The notes under the pieces: generated by a model
The model's input: the letters and a program-made list of their open reading frames with translations, nothing else
What the model was told of the DNA's origin: nothing
Database searches by the model: none
Assembly (NCBI GenBank): GCA_017983615.1
Contig: JAGOBB010000003.1
Span: 124,001 to 188,000 of the forward strand
Source: Azonexus sp.
GTDB taxonomy: Bacteria > Pseudomonadota > Gammaproteobacteria > Burkholderiales > Rhodocyclaceae
Length of the DNA: 64,000 nucleotides
Direction: 5' to 3'
In this document: positions 10,126 through 18,172 of the stretch, piece by piece
How the letters are laid out: each line of letters starts with the position of its first letter
How positions within the stretch are numbered: the first letter of the stretch is position 1
Position numbers and translations under genes: made by a program

Positions 10126-10150
10126 AAAACCCGCTGCGGCGGGTTTTTTT
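10126..10150 (+). terminator. Rho-independent terminator
   Basis: Stem AAACCCGC / GCGGGTTT followed by a T7 run, directly after the first PEP-CTERM gene. Confidence 0.9.
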
Positions 10151-10180
10151 ATGTCCACCGCATCTACAGTGGAGCTTGGG

Positions 10181-10221
10181 GAATGCTACGGTCGGCCGCA
10201 AAAAAAGGCCAAAAATCAAAA
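10181..10221 (-). repeat. 40-bp interspersed repeat, copy 3
   Basis: Perfect core AATGCTACGGTC, GGCC, an A7 tract, GGCC and AAAAATCAAAA. It lies between the terminator of the first PEP-CTERM gene and the end of the convergent second one. Confidence 0.9.
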
Positions 10222-10280
10222 TGCCGGACAATGAAAAGGGCCGGACTTGCCGACCCTTGATTCGCCGCGGGAGCCTGGTA

Positions 10281-10889
10281 TCAATTGGCCGGCTGGCGAC
10301 GGCGCCGGATGCCGGCCAGGCCAACGATGGACAGGCCAAGAAGGGCCAGCGAGCCCGGCTCGGGAACCTGGTTCGGATCGGTGGTGACCGTATTGGTGAA
10401 CGAGAAACTAAGGTCGTTGTAGTCAAACGGCCCGTCGTACAGGTCTTCGAAACTGACCAGTGTTTCGTCTGGCAGCCAGTCTTCCTCGACATTGGCATGG
10501 GCGTTGCCGTCCGGATTGCGCGACGCATCGCCGGTAAAAAAGTCGTAACCGGTGTCGTTGACATGCAGGCGGAACATCAATTCGGTGCCAATCGAGAACG
10601 AACCCAGATTCACCGTGCTGCCTACGGCGGAACCATGATTGTTGAAAATGAAAAGATCGTTTGACGTGTTGCCGTCGTCACCGGGGTCTCCGCCGGCGTC
10701 CAGCATCAGGTACAGGTCGTTGCTGAATGAGGCAGAATTGCCCTGATAGGTCGCGATAATGTCGGATGTGCTGCCGACCAGGACTTTTAGCCCGGTACCG
10801 GTGGCAGCGATGGGAAAGGCGTGCGAGGTAGCGGGAAGCGCCAGTGCTGCAAGGCTGACAACTGCGCTGAGCCATTGGGTCGGTTTCAT
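10281..10889 (-). CDS. PEP-CTERM protein with DUF4114-like domain
   Basis: 202-residue exported protein. The signal peptide is at 1-24 (ending ATSHA). A middle segment with a DUF4114-type signature (TLVSFEDLYDG, FDYNDLSFSF) follows acidic Asp/Asn-rich stretches that suggest calcium binding. The C-terminal PEP-CTERM signal is VPEPGS, then LALLGLSIVGLAGI and RRRR. It converges with the other PEP-CTERM gene, and both would be processed by the same exosortase. A clear AAGGAG site precedes the ATG. The role is probably in surface or matrix structure; the partner is unknown. Confidence 0.88.
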   Translation of the reverse strand: MKPTQWLSAVVSLAALALPATSHAFPIAATGTGLKVLVGSTSDIIATYQGNSASFSNDLYLMLDAGGDPGDDGNTSNDLFIFNNHGSAVGSTVNLGSFSIGTELMFRLHVNDTGYDFFTGDASRNPDGNAHANVEEDWLPDETLVSFEDLYDGPFDYNDLSFSFTNTVTTDPNQVPEPGSLALLGLSIVGLAGIRRRRQPAN

Positions 10890-11138
10890 GAATTACTCCT
10901 TGTTGTGATTGTTGCGCGTTCTCTGAAGCACACGGTATGCCATTGTTCAACCGACTGAATTGATGACATTTTTTCTAGTTGTTTCTTCGGCTGTGTAAAT
11001 TTTTTCGACGGAATATTGGGAGGGCGCGCCAGATGAGCGGGCGGGTACGGCGCCCGGTGGGGAAGGGGCGGCGCTGCCGCCTCGGCAGACGCCGCCCATG
11101 GGGTAAAATGCACCCTCATTCAACGCCCGGCGCGCCGC

Positions 11139-11780
11139 ATGGAAATCCTCTCCCAGTTCATCGAAATCGTCCTTCACCTCGACAAGCATCTGGCGGTGCT
11201 GGTCCAGCAGTACGGGCTGTGGATCTACGGCATCCTGTTCTTCATCGTCTTCGCCGAAACCGGTTTCGTCGTGACGCCCTTCCTGCCCGGCGATTCGCTG
11301 CTATTCGTGGCCGGCGCGCTGGCCGCCATCGGCGAGGGCGGCATGGATATCTTCACGCTGATCGCCGTGCTGATTGTCGCGGCGGTGCTCGGCAACACGG
11401 TCAATTACCAGATCGGCCGTTTCCTGGGGCCGAAGGTCTTTCACTGGGAAAACTCGCGCTTCTTCAATCGTGACGCGCTGGTCAAGACGCACGCCTTCTA
11501 TGAAAAACACGGCGGCAAGACGCTGGTCATCTCGCGCTTCCTGCCGCTCTTTCGCACCTTCGCCCCGTTCGTTGCCGGCATCGGCGCGATGAGCGTCGCC
11601 CGTTTCACGCTGTTCAACCTGATCGGCGCCGCCGGCTGGGTCGTCTCGCTGTGCCTGGCCGGCTACTGGCTGGGCAACCTGCCGTGGGTCAAGGCCAACC
11701 TGTCGCTGATCATCGTCGGCATCATCATCTCCTCGCTGATCCCCATCGGCTGGGGTTACCTGAAGAGCAAGGAAGCCTGA
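11139..11780 (+). CDS. DedA family membrane protein
   Basis: 213-residue inner-membrane protein of the DedA/VTT family, related to undecaprenyl-phosphate and phospholipid flippases. Hallmarks are FAETGFVVTPFLPGDSLLF, GNTVNYQIGR and the F-x-R-(x3)-R signature in SRFLPLFRTFAPFVAG. About five hydrophobic segments are visible. The stop overlaps the ATG of the next gene by one base (TGATG), so it is translationally coupled to the lipoprotein gene. DedA proteins matter for envelope integrity and drug or pH resistance; the substrate here is unproved. Confidence 0.92.
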   Translation: MEILSQFIEIVLHLDKHLAVLVQQYGLWIYGILFFIVFAETGFVVTPFLPGDSLLFVAGALAAIGEGGMDIFTLIAVLIVAAVLGNTVNYQIGRFLGPKVFHWENSRFFNRDALVKTHAFYEKHGGKTLVISRFLPLFRTFAPFVAGIGAMSVARFTLFNLIGAAGWVVSLCLAGYWLGNLPWVKANLSLIIVGIIISSLIPIGWGYLKSKEA

Positions 11781-12484
11781 TGCGCTGGCTGGCCGTCCTT
11801 CTCGCCCTGACGCTGACGGCCTGCACGACCAAGCTGGGCAAGGACGGCCGGACGGAGACGACGGTCGATGTCAAATATCTGGGCAAAACCGAGGTTGACC
11901 GCATTGCCGACACCAACCGCGACGAAGTGGTCAGCGGCCTGCTGCTGATCGCCGACAAGCTCTACAAGCGCAACCCGAAGGAATGGAAGAAGGCCGGCCA
12001 GCCCAGCCGCGAGGCGGCACTGGACAGGTTGAAGCAGCGCCTGCAGCAGCGCTGGCCGGAGTTGAACGGCCTGCGCGAAGGCCCGGCCGCGGCGCTGGCC
12101 TTTACCGATAGCTACACCGGCGACCGCGTCGCGGCGCTGGTCTACGGCCTGCTGACCATGGTCGATGCCGCCTACGAGCACAAGGAGGAGTTCTACATCC
12201 TCGACAGCCTGAACGAAATGAAGCTCTACAACAGCGCGCGCAACATGGACGTCGCCGTCTGGAAGCTCGGCCACGACCGCAATGCGGCCGGCGAGCCCTT
12301 CCTGATCTCGAACGAACTCGATCCCGGCAACCGCAACCTGTCCTTCGAGCGCGAATTCGGGCGGATCATGGGCCTGCTCGACTTCCTGGCCAAGGTCGTC
12401 GCCGATCGCAATGGCCGCAATTTTTCCCGGCTGACCCACACCGTGGCCAGCACGATCTTTTTACCGGTGAGTTTTTTGAAATGA
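11780..12484 (+). CDS. Putative lipoprotein
   Basis: 234 residues from ATG at 11780. The lipobox LTAC is in RWLAVLLALTLTAC, so the mature protein starts at Cys15. The remainder is helical (DRLKQRLQQRWPELNGLREG, VYGLLTMVDAAYEHKEEFY) without a family I can name, but similar proteins are common in betaproteobacteria. It sits between dedA (1-nt overlap) and purN (ATGA overlap), an operon of three genes. The position next to dedA suggests an envelope role, which is inference only. Confidence 0.8.
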   Translation: MRWLAVLLALTLTACTTKLGKDGRTETTVDVKYLGKTEVDRIADTNRDEVVSGLLLIADKLYKRNPKEWKKAGQPSREAALDRLKQRLQQRWPELNGLREGPAAALAFTDSYTGDRVAALVYGLLTMVDAAYEHKEEFYILDSLNEMKLYNSARNMDVAVWKLGHDRNAAGEPFLISNELDPGNRNLSFEREFGRIMGLLDFLAKVVADRNGRNFSRLTHTVASTIFLPVSFLK

Positions 12485-13128
12485 AGAATATCGTCATCCT
12501 GATTTCCGGCCGCGGCAGCAACATGGAGGCGCTGATCGCCGCCCGCGATGCCGGCAATCTGCCGGTCAACATCGCCGCCGTGATCAGCAACCGGCCCGAT
12601 GCCGCCGGGCTGGCGACCGCCGCCCGGGCCGGCATCGCGACCCGCCACCTCGACCACAAGGCCTTCGCCGGACGCGAAGCCTTCGACGCCGCGCTGGCCG
12701 AATGCATCGACGGCTTCGCCCCCGATCTGGTCGTGCTCGCCGGCTTCATGCGCATCCTCAGCGAAGGCTTCGTCCGCCACTACGAGGGCCGGTTGATGAA
12801 CATCCACCCCTCGCTGCTGCCGTCCTTTCCCGGCCTGCACACCCACCAGCGGGCGCTGGAAGAGGGCGTGCGCATCCACGGCTGCACCGTGCATTTCGTC
12901 ACGCCGACGCTCGATCACGGCCCGGTCATCATCCAGGCCGCCGTGCCGGTGCTCGACGGCGACACCGAAAGCAGCCTGGCGGCGCGCATCCTGGTCCAGG
13001 AACACAAGATCTACCCGCAGGCCGTGCGTTGGTTCGCCGAAGACAAGCTGACGCTGGACCACGGCCGCGTCCGGCTGGCCGCCGATCTCGTCGCCGACGC
13101 CGCGCTGGTTTCGCCCGAGGTACATTAA
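12481..13128 (+). CDS. purN: Phosphoribosylglycinamide formyltransferase
   Basis: 215-residue GAR transformylase that uses 10-formyl-tetrahydrofolate in the third step of purine synthesis. The Rossmann start VILISGRGSNMEALI binds the phosphate. Catalytic triad residues are N107 and H109 (MNIHPSLLPSF) and D145 (TLDHGPVI). GLHTHQRALEEG and HGCTVHFVT are also typical. The ATG overlaps the lipoprotein stop (ATGA). A MITE-like element lies immediately after the stop. Confidence 0.97.
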   Translation: MKNIVILISGRGSNMEALIAARDAGNLPVNIAAVISNRPDAAGLATAARAGIATRHLDHKAFAGREAFDAALAECIDGFAPDLVVLAGFMRILSEGFVRHYEGRLMNIHPSLLPSFPGLHTHQRALEEGVRIHGCTVHFVTPTLDHGPVIIQAAVPVLDGDTESSLAARILVQEHKIYPQAVRWFAEDKLTLDHGRVRLAADLVADAALVSPEVH

Positions 13129-13287
13129 GAGCCTGTGAAATATTTGTTCACGCCCGCTCCCCGCGCCCAGACGAGCCCGCTCGGCGTTGCAAATGCTCGC
13201 CATAGCCCGAGCTATGGCTGTGCTTTGCGCCTTGATCGTGCACGCCTGAGCACGTTGCTCGGGCGCGCCCAAATAATTCACAGGCTC
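13129..13287. mobile_element. MITE-like inverted-repeat element
   Basis: A 159-bp non-coding element that fills the gap between purN and the DUF3108 gene. Its terminal inverted repeats GAGCCTGTGAAATATTTG and GAGCCTGTGAATTATTTG match at 17 of 18 positions. Inside there are further inverted segments (CATAGC / GCTATG; CGAGCA / TGCTCG). It has no ORF, so it would depend on a transposase elsewhere. It begins at the base after the purN stop. Confidence 0.7.
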
Positions 13288-13296
13288 TGAGCCGCC

Positions 13297-14262
13297 ATGC
13301 CCCTCGCTTTCCTCGCCGCGCTCGCCGCCTCGCTCGGCATCCACGTCGCTGCCCTGTTCGGGCCGGACGTCGAGCTGTTCGGCGGTGGCGACGAGCCGGT
13401 GACCCTACGCGCCGAATTGCAGCCCTTGCCGGCGCCCAAACCGCCAGCCGAGCCCAGGCCGGCCGCCAAGCCGCGCCCCAAGGTGGCCAAAGCCACGCCG
13501 CTGGCCACGACCCAGGCTGCGCCCGCGGCGCCAGTTGTTCCCGCCCCGCCCGAACAGAATTCTGAAAATGGCCAAAAAAACGAGCCGACCGTAGCATCGG
13601 ATCACAGCGCGCCGCCGGAGCCGGCCAAGCCCCTGCTGCCGGCCAACGGCACTATCCGCTACGCCATATTCATGGGCGAGCGGGGCTTCCAGATCGGCCG
13701 CGCCGAACATACCTGGGAATTCACCGAGGACGGCCGCTACCGCCTGACCGGGATGACCGAAACCAGCGGCCTGGCCGCCCTCTTCAAGTCCATCCGTTTC
13801 GAGAACGAAAGCAGCGGCCGGCTGGTCGCCGGCGGCCTCCAGCCGGAGTTGTACCGGACCCGCAAGAACGGCCAGGACGCCAACGAAAACGCCGATTTCG
13901 ACTGGGCGACGACGGCCGTCCACCTGTCGCGCGGCGACAAGACCCAGGCCATCGTCGCCGGCACCCAGGACATCCTGTCGCTCAACTACCAGCTCGCCTA
14001 CCTGCCGCGGCCGGAAGCCGGGACGACGGTCGGCGTCGTGACCGGTCGCAAGTTCGAGCGCCATGTCCTCGATTCGCTCGGCGAAGAGGAACTGGTCACG
14101 CCGGCCGGCCGTTTCCGCACGCTGCACCTGCGCGCCATGGGCAGTAATGTGACTGAAATCTGGATTGCGCTCGATCGTCACCGCCTGCCGGTTAAAATCC
14201 GCTTTACCGACAAGAAAGGCGACGTTTACGAACAAGTCGCCACCGAAATAGGAATGCCATGA
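13297..14262 (+). CDS. DUF3108 domain protein
   Basis: 321 residues. The N-terminus has one hydrophobic helix (PLAFLAALAASLGIHVAALF), then a long Pro/Ala/Lys linker (about 45-115, TonB-like in composition), then a DUF3108 domain (about 118-320: MGERGFQIGRAEHTWEFTED, GRFRTLHL, EIWIALDRHRLPVKIRF). DUF3108 is expected to be periplasmic with a beta-barrel or LolA-like fold and unknown role. Interspersed repeat copy 4 lies in the linker and is read in frame as NEPTVASD. The stop overlaps the next start (ATGA). Confidence 0.85.
   Translation: MPLAFLAALAASLGIHVAALFGPDVELFGGGDEPVTLRAELQPLPAPKPPAEPRPAAKPRPKVAKATPLATTQAAPAAPVVPAPPEQNSENGQKNEPTVASDHSAPPEPAKPLLPANGTIRYAIFMGERGFQIGRAEHTWEFTEDGRYRLTGMTETSGLAALFKSIRFENESSGRLVAGGLQPELYRTRKNGQDANENADFDWATTAVHLSRGDKTQAIVAGTQDILSLNYQLAYLPRPEAGTTVGVVTGRKFERHVLDSLGEEELVTPAGRFRTLHLRAMGSNVTEIWIALDRHRLPVKIRFTDKKGDVYEQVATEIGMP
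13562..13598 (+). repeat. 40-bp interspersed repeat, copy 4 (inside DUF3108 gene)
   Basis: GGCC, an A7 tract and CCGACCGTAGCAT with one core mismatch at the last base. The middle tract is A-rich on this strand, whereas most copies have T there. It is in frame and adds residues of the linker. Confidence 0.8.
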
Positions 14263-15521
14263 AAGCCCGCTTCACCCCCGCCCTGTTTGCCCACGCCGAA
14301 GCCGTGCTCGGCCAGTTGCTGACTTTCGAGCACCCGGCCGACGCCGTCGTCTCGCGCTATTTCCGCGAACATCGCGAACTTGGCCACGCCGACCGCGCCT
14401 TCGTCGCCGAAACGGTGTTCGCCGTGCTGCGCCGCGGCCGCAGCTTGGAAGTGCGCTGTGCCGCGCAGCTTTCCAACCGCCGCCGCCTGCTCGCCGCACT
14501 GGCCGTGACCCGCGGCTGGAGCCAGCGCGAACTGGCGCCGGTGTTGAAGGCCAACGAGGAAGAATGGCTGGCCGCCGCCAAGGCCATGCGCGAGGAGGAC
14601 ATGCCGCCGGCCGTCCGCTGCGACCTGCCGGACTGGCTGTACGAACGCCTGGCCGCCCAGTTCGGCGCCGACGAAGTGGTCGCCCTGGCCCGGGCGCTGA
14701 ACCAGCCGGCGCCGCTCGACCTGCGCGTCAATACGCTGAAGATGAACCGCGAGACGCTGCTCGAAAAACTGGCCGCCGATGGCATCGCCGCCGTGCCTGG
14801 CCCGCTGTCGCCGATGGCTATCCGCCTGCGCGACAAGCCGGCCCTGGCCAAGACCGCGCTCTTCCTCGAAGGTGCCTACGAAGTGCAGGACGAAGGCAGC
14901 CAGTTGCTCGGCTACCTGCTCGAACCCAAGCGCGGCGAAATGGTCGTCGATTTTTGCGCCGGCGCCGGCGGCAAGACGCTGTTGCTCGGCGCCATGATGC
15001 GCAATACCGGCCGCCTCTACGCCTACGATGTTTCCGACAAGCGGCTGGCCAATCTCAAGCCGCGCCTGGCCCGCTCCGGCCTGTCCAACGTCCATCCGGT
15101 GCGCATCGAGCACGAGCGCGACCAGAAGATCAAGCGCCTGGCCGGCAAGGCCGACCGCGTGCTGGTCGACGCGCCGTGTTCCGGCCTCGGCACGCTGCGC
15201 CGCAATCCCGACCTGAAGTGGCGGCAAAGCGAGACCTCGGTCGCCGAACTGACCGTCAAGCAGGCAGCGATTCTCGAAGCCGCCGCCAAGCTGGTCCGCC
15301 CCGGCGGCCGACTGGTCTACGCCACCTGCAGCCTGCTGGCCGCGGAAAACGACGAGATCATCGCCGCCTTCCTCGAAAAACATCCCGATTTCACGCTGGC
15401 GCCGGCTTCGGCGGTGCTCGGCAAGCACGGCATTGCCGTCGAGGGCGATACCCTGCGCCTGCTGCCGAATGTGCACAACACCGACGGCTTCTTCGCCGCC
15501 GCCATGGACCGCAAGATTTGA
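14259..15521 (+). CDS. RsmB-like 5-methylcytosine RNA methyltransferase
   Basis: 420-residue SAM-dependent m5C methyltransferase of the NOL1/NOP2/Sun (RsmB/RsmF) group acting on rRNA or tRNA. The N-terminal NusB-like helical region is about 1-140. The Rossmann core has VDFCAGAGGKTLLLGA (SAM site) and VLVDAPCSGLGTLRRNPD. The two catalytic cysteines are C307 (DAPCSGLG) and C357 (YATCSLLAAEN). The target base cannot be told from sequence. It is coupled to the DUF3108 gene by an ATGA overlap. Confidence 0.9.
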   Translation: MKARFTPALFAHAEAVLGQLLTFEHPADAVVSRYFREHRELGHADRAFVAETVFAVLRRGRSLEVRCAAQLSNRRRLLAALAVTRGWSQRELAPVLKANEEEWLAAAKAMREEDMPPAVRCDLPDWLYERLAAQFGADEVVALARALNQPAPLDLRVNTLKMNRETLLEKLAADGIAAVPGPLSPMAIRLRDKPALAKTALFLEGAYEVQDEGSQLLGYLLEPKRGEMVVDFCAGAGGKTLLLGAMMRNTGRLYAYDVSDKRLANLKPRLARSGLSNVHPVRIEHERDQKIKRLAGKADRVLVDAPCSGLGTLRRNPDLKWRQSETSVAELTVKQAAILEAAAKLVRPGGRLVYATCSLLAAENDEIIAAFLEKHPDFTLAPASAVLGKHGIAVEGDTLRLLPNVHNTDGFFAAAMDRKI

Positions 15522-15535
15522 TGCTGACTACCTCA

Positions 15536-15617
15536 CCGCAGGGGTGCAGAGACGCTGAGAAAACAGGGAGCGTAGACAATCCCCTGGTTTTTTCTCCGCG
15601 TCTCCGTGTCTCTGCGG
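15536..15617. repeat. Imperfect inverted repeat of CTCTGCG type
   Basis: Arms 15536-15565 and 15588-15617 are complementary at about 24 of 30 positions (CCGCAG...GAGACGC.GAGAAAA and its complement). It resembles the widespread extragenic sequence rich in TCTCCGTGTCTCTGCGG. It fills most of the gap between the methyltransferase and the channel gene. Confidence 0.55.
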
Positions 15618-15636
15618 TTCAACCGGGTTTTCCAGA

Positions 15637-16911
15637 ATGAACGAAAAAAGCCAGGCCCTGCGCCTGATCAACGATCTGCTGGCGGATTTCCGCAATCCCG
15701 ATTTCGTCTGGCAGGTTATCGCGCTGCTCGCCTGTCTTGGCCTTGCCGGGCTGGTCGCCCGCTGGTGGCGCGGCAGCCGGACCGAGGGTGCCGGCCGGTT
15801 GTCCGATGCCAGTTCGCGCCTGGCCTTCCCGCTGACCGGTATGGTCCTGACCGGCATCGCGCTGGCGGCGCTCGGCAACTTCATTCACGTCAACCTGCTC
15901 AAGCTGGCCATGCCGCTGCTTGGCTCGATGGCACTGGTGCGCGGCGTGGTCTTCGTGCTCCGCCAGGCATTCCCGCAGGCAGCCTGGCTGACTGCCTGGG
16001 AGCGCATCATCGCCGCCACCGTCTGGGGCTGGCTGGCGCTCTACATCACCGACCTCGCACCCTACGTCATCGAGGTGATGGAAGGCGTGCAATTCCACGT
16101 CGGCAAGCAGCACATCGACCTGTGGACGGTGCTGCGCGGGATCGCCACCGTCTTCCTGACTGTCGTCTTCGCACTGTGGATCGCCGGGGTCATCGAAGCG
16201 CGCCTGATGCGTGTCCACACGCTCGACGGCAATTTGCGCCTGGTCGGCGTCCGTGTCGCCAAGGCAGTGCTGACCGTGGTGGCCATCGTCGCCAGCCTGG
16301 CGCTGGTCGGCATCGACATGACGGCGCTGTCGGTATTCACCGGGGCGCTGGGCGTCGGCCTTGGCTTCGGCCTGCAGAAGATCGCCAGCAATTACGTTTC
16401 CGGCTTCATCATTCTGCTCGACCGCTCGATCCGTATCGGCAACATCATCCAGGTCGGCAGCGACAGCGGCGAAGTGACGCAGATCACGACGCGCTACACC
16501 GTGCTCAAGCATCCGGCCGGCAGCGAGTTCATTGTTCCCAACGAGACGCTGATCGGCTCCACGGTGCAGAACCAGACCTGGTCCGACACCCGGCTCCGCC
16601 TGACCGCCACGCTTGGCGTTGCCTACGACACTGATCTCGACCTCGCCTGCCGGCTGATGGTCGACGCCGCCGCCGCTCACTCGCGCGTGCTGGCCGAGCC
16701 GCCACCGAAGGTTTTCCTGACCCAGTTCGCAGACAGCAGCATCAACCTCGAACTCGGCTTCTGGATCGACGATCCCGAAGAGGGCAAAGGCAACATCGTG
16801 TCCGATGTCAATTTCGCCATCTGGCGTGCCTTCAGGGAACACGGTGTGCAAATCCCCTTCCCGCAGCGCGAAGTGCGGCTGCTCAACGAAACAGGCGGGA
16901 AGCTTTCCTGA
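15637..16911 (+). CDS. MscS-family mechanosensitive channel
   Basis: 424-residue inner-membrane protein. Several N-terminal hydrophobic segments (about 20-225) precede the MscS pore helix and beta domain: FTGALGVGLGFGLQKIASNY, SGFIILLDRSIRIGNII, ITTRYTVLKHPAGSEFIVPN. This is the expected Gly/Ala-rich pore helix and the following beta sheet; the C-terminal alpha/beta domain (about 320-420) is complete. It should release solutes on hypo-osmotic shock. No strong ribosome site is visible, and the start is chosen for the first Met before the first hydrophobic helix. It converges with ccdA-like across interspersed repeat copy 5. Confidence 0.9.
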   Translation: MNEKSQALRLINDLLADFRNPDFVWQVIALLACLGLAGLVARWWRGSRTEGAGRLSDASSRLAFPLTGMVLTGIALAALGNFIHVNLLKLAMPLLGSMALVRGVVFVLRQAFPQAAWLTAWERIIAATVWGWLALYITDLAPYVIEVMEGVQFHVGKQHIDLWTVLRGIATVFLTVVFALWIAGVIEARLMRVHTLDGNLRLVGVRVAKAVLTVVAIVASLALVGIDMTALSVFTGALGVGLGFGLQKIASNYVSGFIILLDRSIRIGNIIQVGSDSGEVTQITTRYTVLKHPAGSEFIVPNETLIGSTVQNQTWSDTRLRLTATLGVAYDTDLDLACRLMVDAAAAHSRVLAEPPPKVFLTQFADSSINLELGFWIDDPEEGKGNIVSDVNFAIWRAFREHGVQIPFPQREVRLLNETGGKLS

Positions 16912-16973
16912 AATTGGCCGTTTTTTGGGGGCGACCCTGGGGCCAGCCTTTGTTTCTATGGTCGTAGCATTCG
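16909..16973 (+). repeat. 40-bp interspersed repeat, copy 5 (split by 26 bp)
   Basis: GAAATTGGCCGTTTTTTGGG and CGACC are followed by 26 extra bases (16937-16962) and then CGTAGCATTC. The core is therefore interrupted after GACC. The copy fills the gap between the convergent mscS and ccdA-like stops. Confidence 0.7.
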
Positions 16974-16976
16974 GTC

Positions 16977-17705
16977 TCAGAACAGCGTTGTCGCCCGCAC
17001 CCAGGCGTCCGGCAGCACGCTGACGACCTGCGCTTCCAGCCACTTGTCGGCACCGGATAGAATCGCCAGCCCGGTAAGCAGGATGATGATCCCAAAGGCC
17101 TTCTTGATGCCGTCGATGCGGGCCAGCACCCAGCCGCGCGCCGCATTGAAACCCCGGCGCGAAGCGTAGGCTACGGCGACCAGCGGGATCGCGGCGCCGA
17201 GGCCGAACAGGCCGAGGATGATGCCACCGCGCATCGCACCGCCTTCGCTGGCGACCAGCGTCAGCGCCGAGGCGAGCAGCGGGCCTGAGCACGGACTCCA
17301 GACCAGCCCCAAAACCCCGCCGAGCAGCAGCGCACCGCCGAGGGAACCGCCGTCCAGCCGGGATGATGCAGCGTTGGCGCTGGAGGCGATGGGCAGCATC
17401 CATTCGGTGAAGCGCCGGTTGAGTACCGGCACCAGCATGACCAAGCCGAAGACGATCAGCATCCAGGCGCCGAACAGGCGCACGCTGTCCGAATCGATGC
17501 CGAGCGCCGGACCGAGGGCGCCGAGGACGATGCCGATCAGCGCGAACGAGGTCGCCATGCCGACGCCCATGGCCAGCGGTGCCAGCCGGTTGGCCTGCAC
17601 CGCCCCGCCAATGACCAGCGGCAGGATCGGGAAGACGCAGGGCGATAGCGTCGTCAGGCTGCCGGCGATCAAGCTCAGGCCGAGGTGGGTCAGCGGGATG
17701 TCCAT
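16977..17705 (-). CDS. CcdA/DsbD-type transmembrane thiol transporter
   Basis: 242 residues with six or more hydrophobic helices, of the LIV-E/CcdA (DsbD transmembrane) family that moves electrons from cytoplasmic thioredoxin across the membrane. The two active cysteines are in LSPCVFPILPLV and VWSPCSGPLL, at the family positions. It lies 15 bp after the thioredoxin-like gene, and both appear to be driven by the ECF-type promoter at 18129-18157. It may keep the exported thioredoxin-like partner reduced. Confidence 0.88.
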   Translation of the reverse strand: MDIPLTHLGLSLIAGSLTTLSPCVFPILPLVIGGAVQANRLAPLAMGVGMATSFALIGIVLGALGPALGIDSDSVRLFGAWMLIVFGLVMLVPVLNRRFTEWMLPIASSANAASSRLDGGSLGGALLLGGVLGLVWSPCSGPLLASALTLVASEGGAMRGGIILGLFGLGAAIPLVAVAYASRRGFNAARGWVLARIDGIKKAFGIIILLTGLAILSGADKWLEAQVVSVLPDAWVRATTLF

Positions 17706-17720
17706 GGCGAGGCTTTTCGC

Positions 17721-18101
17721 TTACTTGGCGCTGTCGAGCACGGCGCGCAGGGCCTTGGGGTCGGTGTCGCCGGCCAGCCGACCGGTTTCCTTGCCGCCCT
17801 TGTAGGCGATGACCGTCGACTGTGTGCGCACGCCGAGCTGGCGCTTCAGCTCGCGTTCCTTGTCGTAATTGACGACGAGCAGTGTTCCCGGCACCGACGC
17901 GTCGCCCTTCCAGCCGTTGAATACTTTTTCCTGGGCGCGGCAGGTCGGGCACCAGTCGGCGTGGAAATGCAGGGTCACCGATTCGCCGGCTTTCTGTTTG
18001 GCGGCCAGGGTTTCCGGTGCATAGGGCTGGATGTCGAGAGCCAGGGCGAAGTTGCAGGCGGCCGACAGGGCGATGGCGGCAAGGGTGACGATGGTTTTCA
18101 T
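17721..18101 (-). CDS. Exported thioredoxin-fold protein
   Basis: 126 residues with a signal peptide (TIVTLAAIALSAACNFALA) and a thioredoxin fold. The redox motif is WCPTC in LHFHADWCPTCRAQEKVF, and the cis-Pro region may be STVIAYKGG. It should reduce or isomerise periplasmic thiols and receive electrons from the CcdA-like protein encoded just downstream. GGAGAACAAC precedes the ATG. The ECF-type promoter 28 bp upstream matches that of the anti-sigma/hvfABC operon, which links thiol chemistry to the cysteine-rich HvfA. Confidence 0.88.
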   Translation of the reverse strand: MKTIVTLAAIALSAACNFALALDIQPYAPETLAAKQKAGESVTLHFHADWCPTCRAQEKVFNGWKGDASVPGTLLVVNYDKERELKRQLGVRTQSTVIAYKGGKETGRLAGDTDPKALRAVLDSAK

Positions 18102-18128
18102 GTTGTTCTCCGTTGCGGTGGGGTATTC

Positions 18129-18157
18129 ATTAGTCGCCGGCGCGGCGAAAAACTTAC
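18129..18157 (-). promoter_or_regulatory. ECF-type promoter of the thioredoxin/ccdA operon
   Basis: On the minus strand it reads GTAAGTTTTT, 11 bases, then CGACTAAT, ending 27 bases before the ATG at 18101. Both boxes and the spacer length are identical to those at 20404-20432, while the spacer sequence differs. This is the pattern of a shared ECF sigma promoter. Confidence 0.8.
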
Positions 18158-18172
18158 AGCCGGGTGCCCGCT

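Noticed and set aside
15619-17952. 777-residue minus-strand frame over mscS and ccdA-like
   Set aside because: Spans two genes in another frame; only shadow composition.
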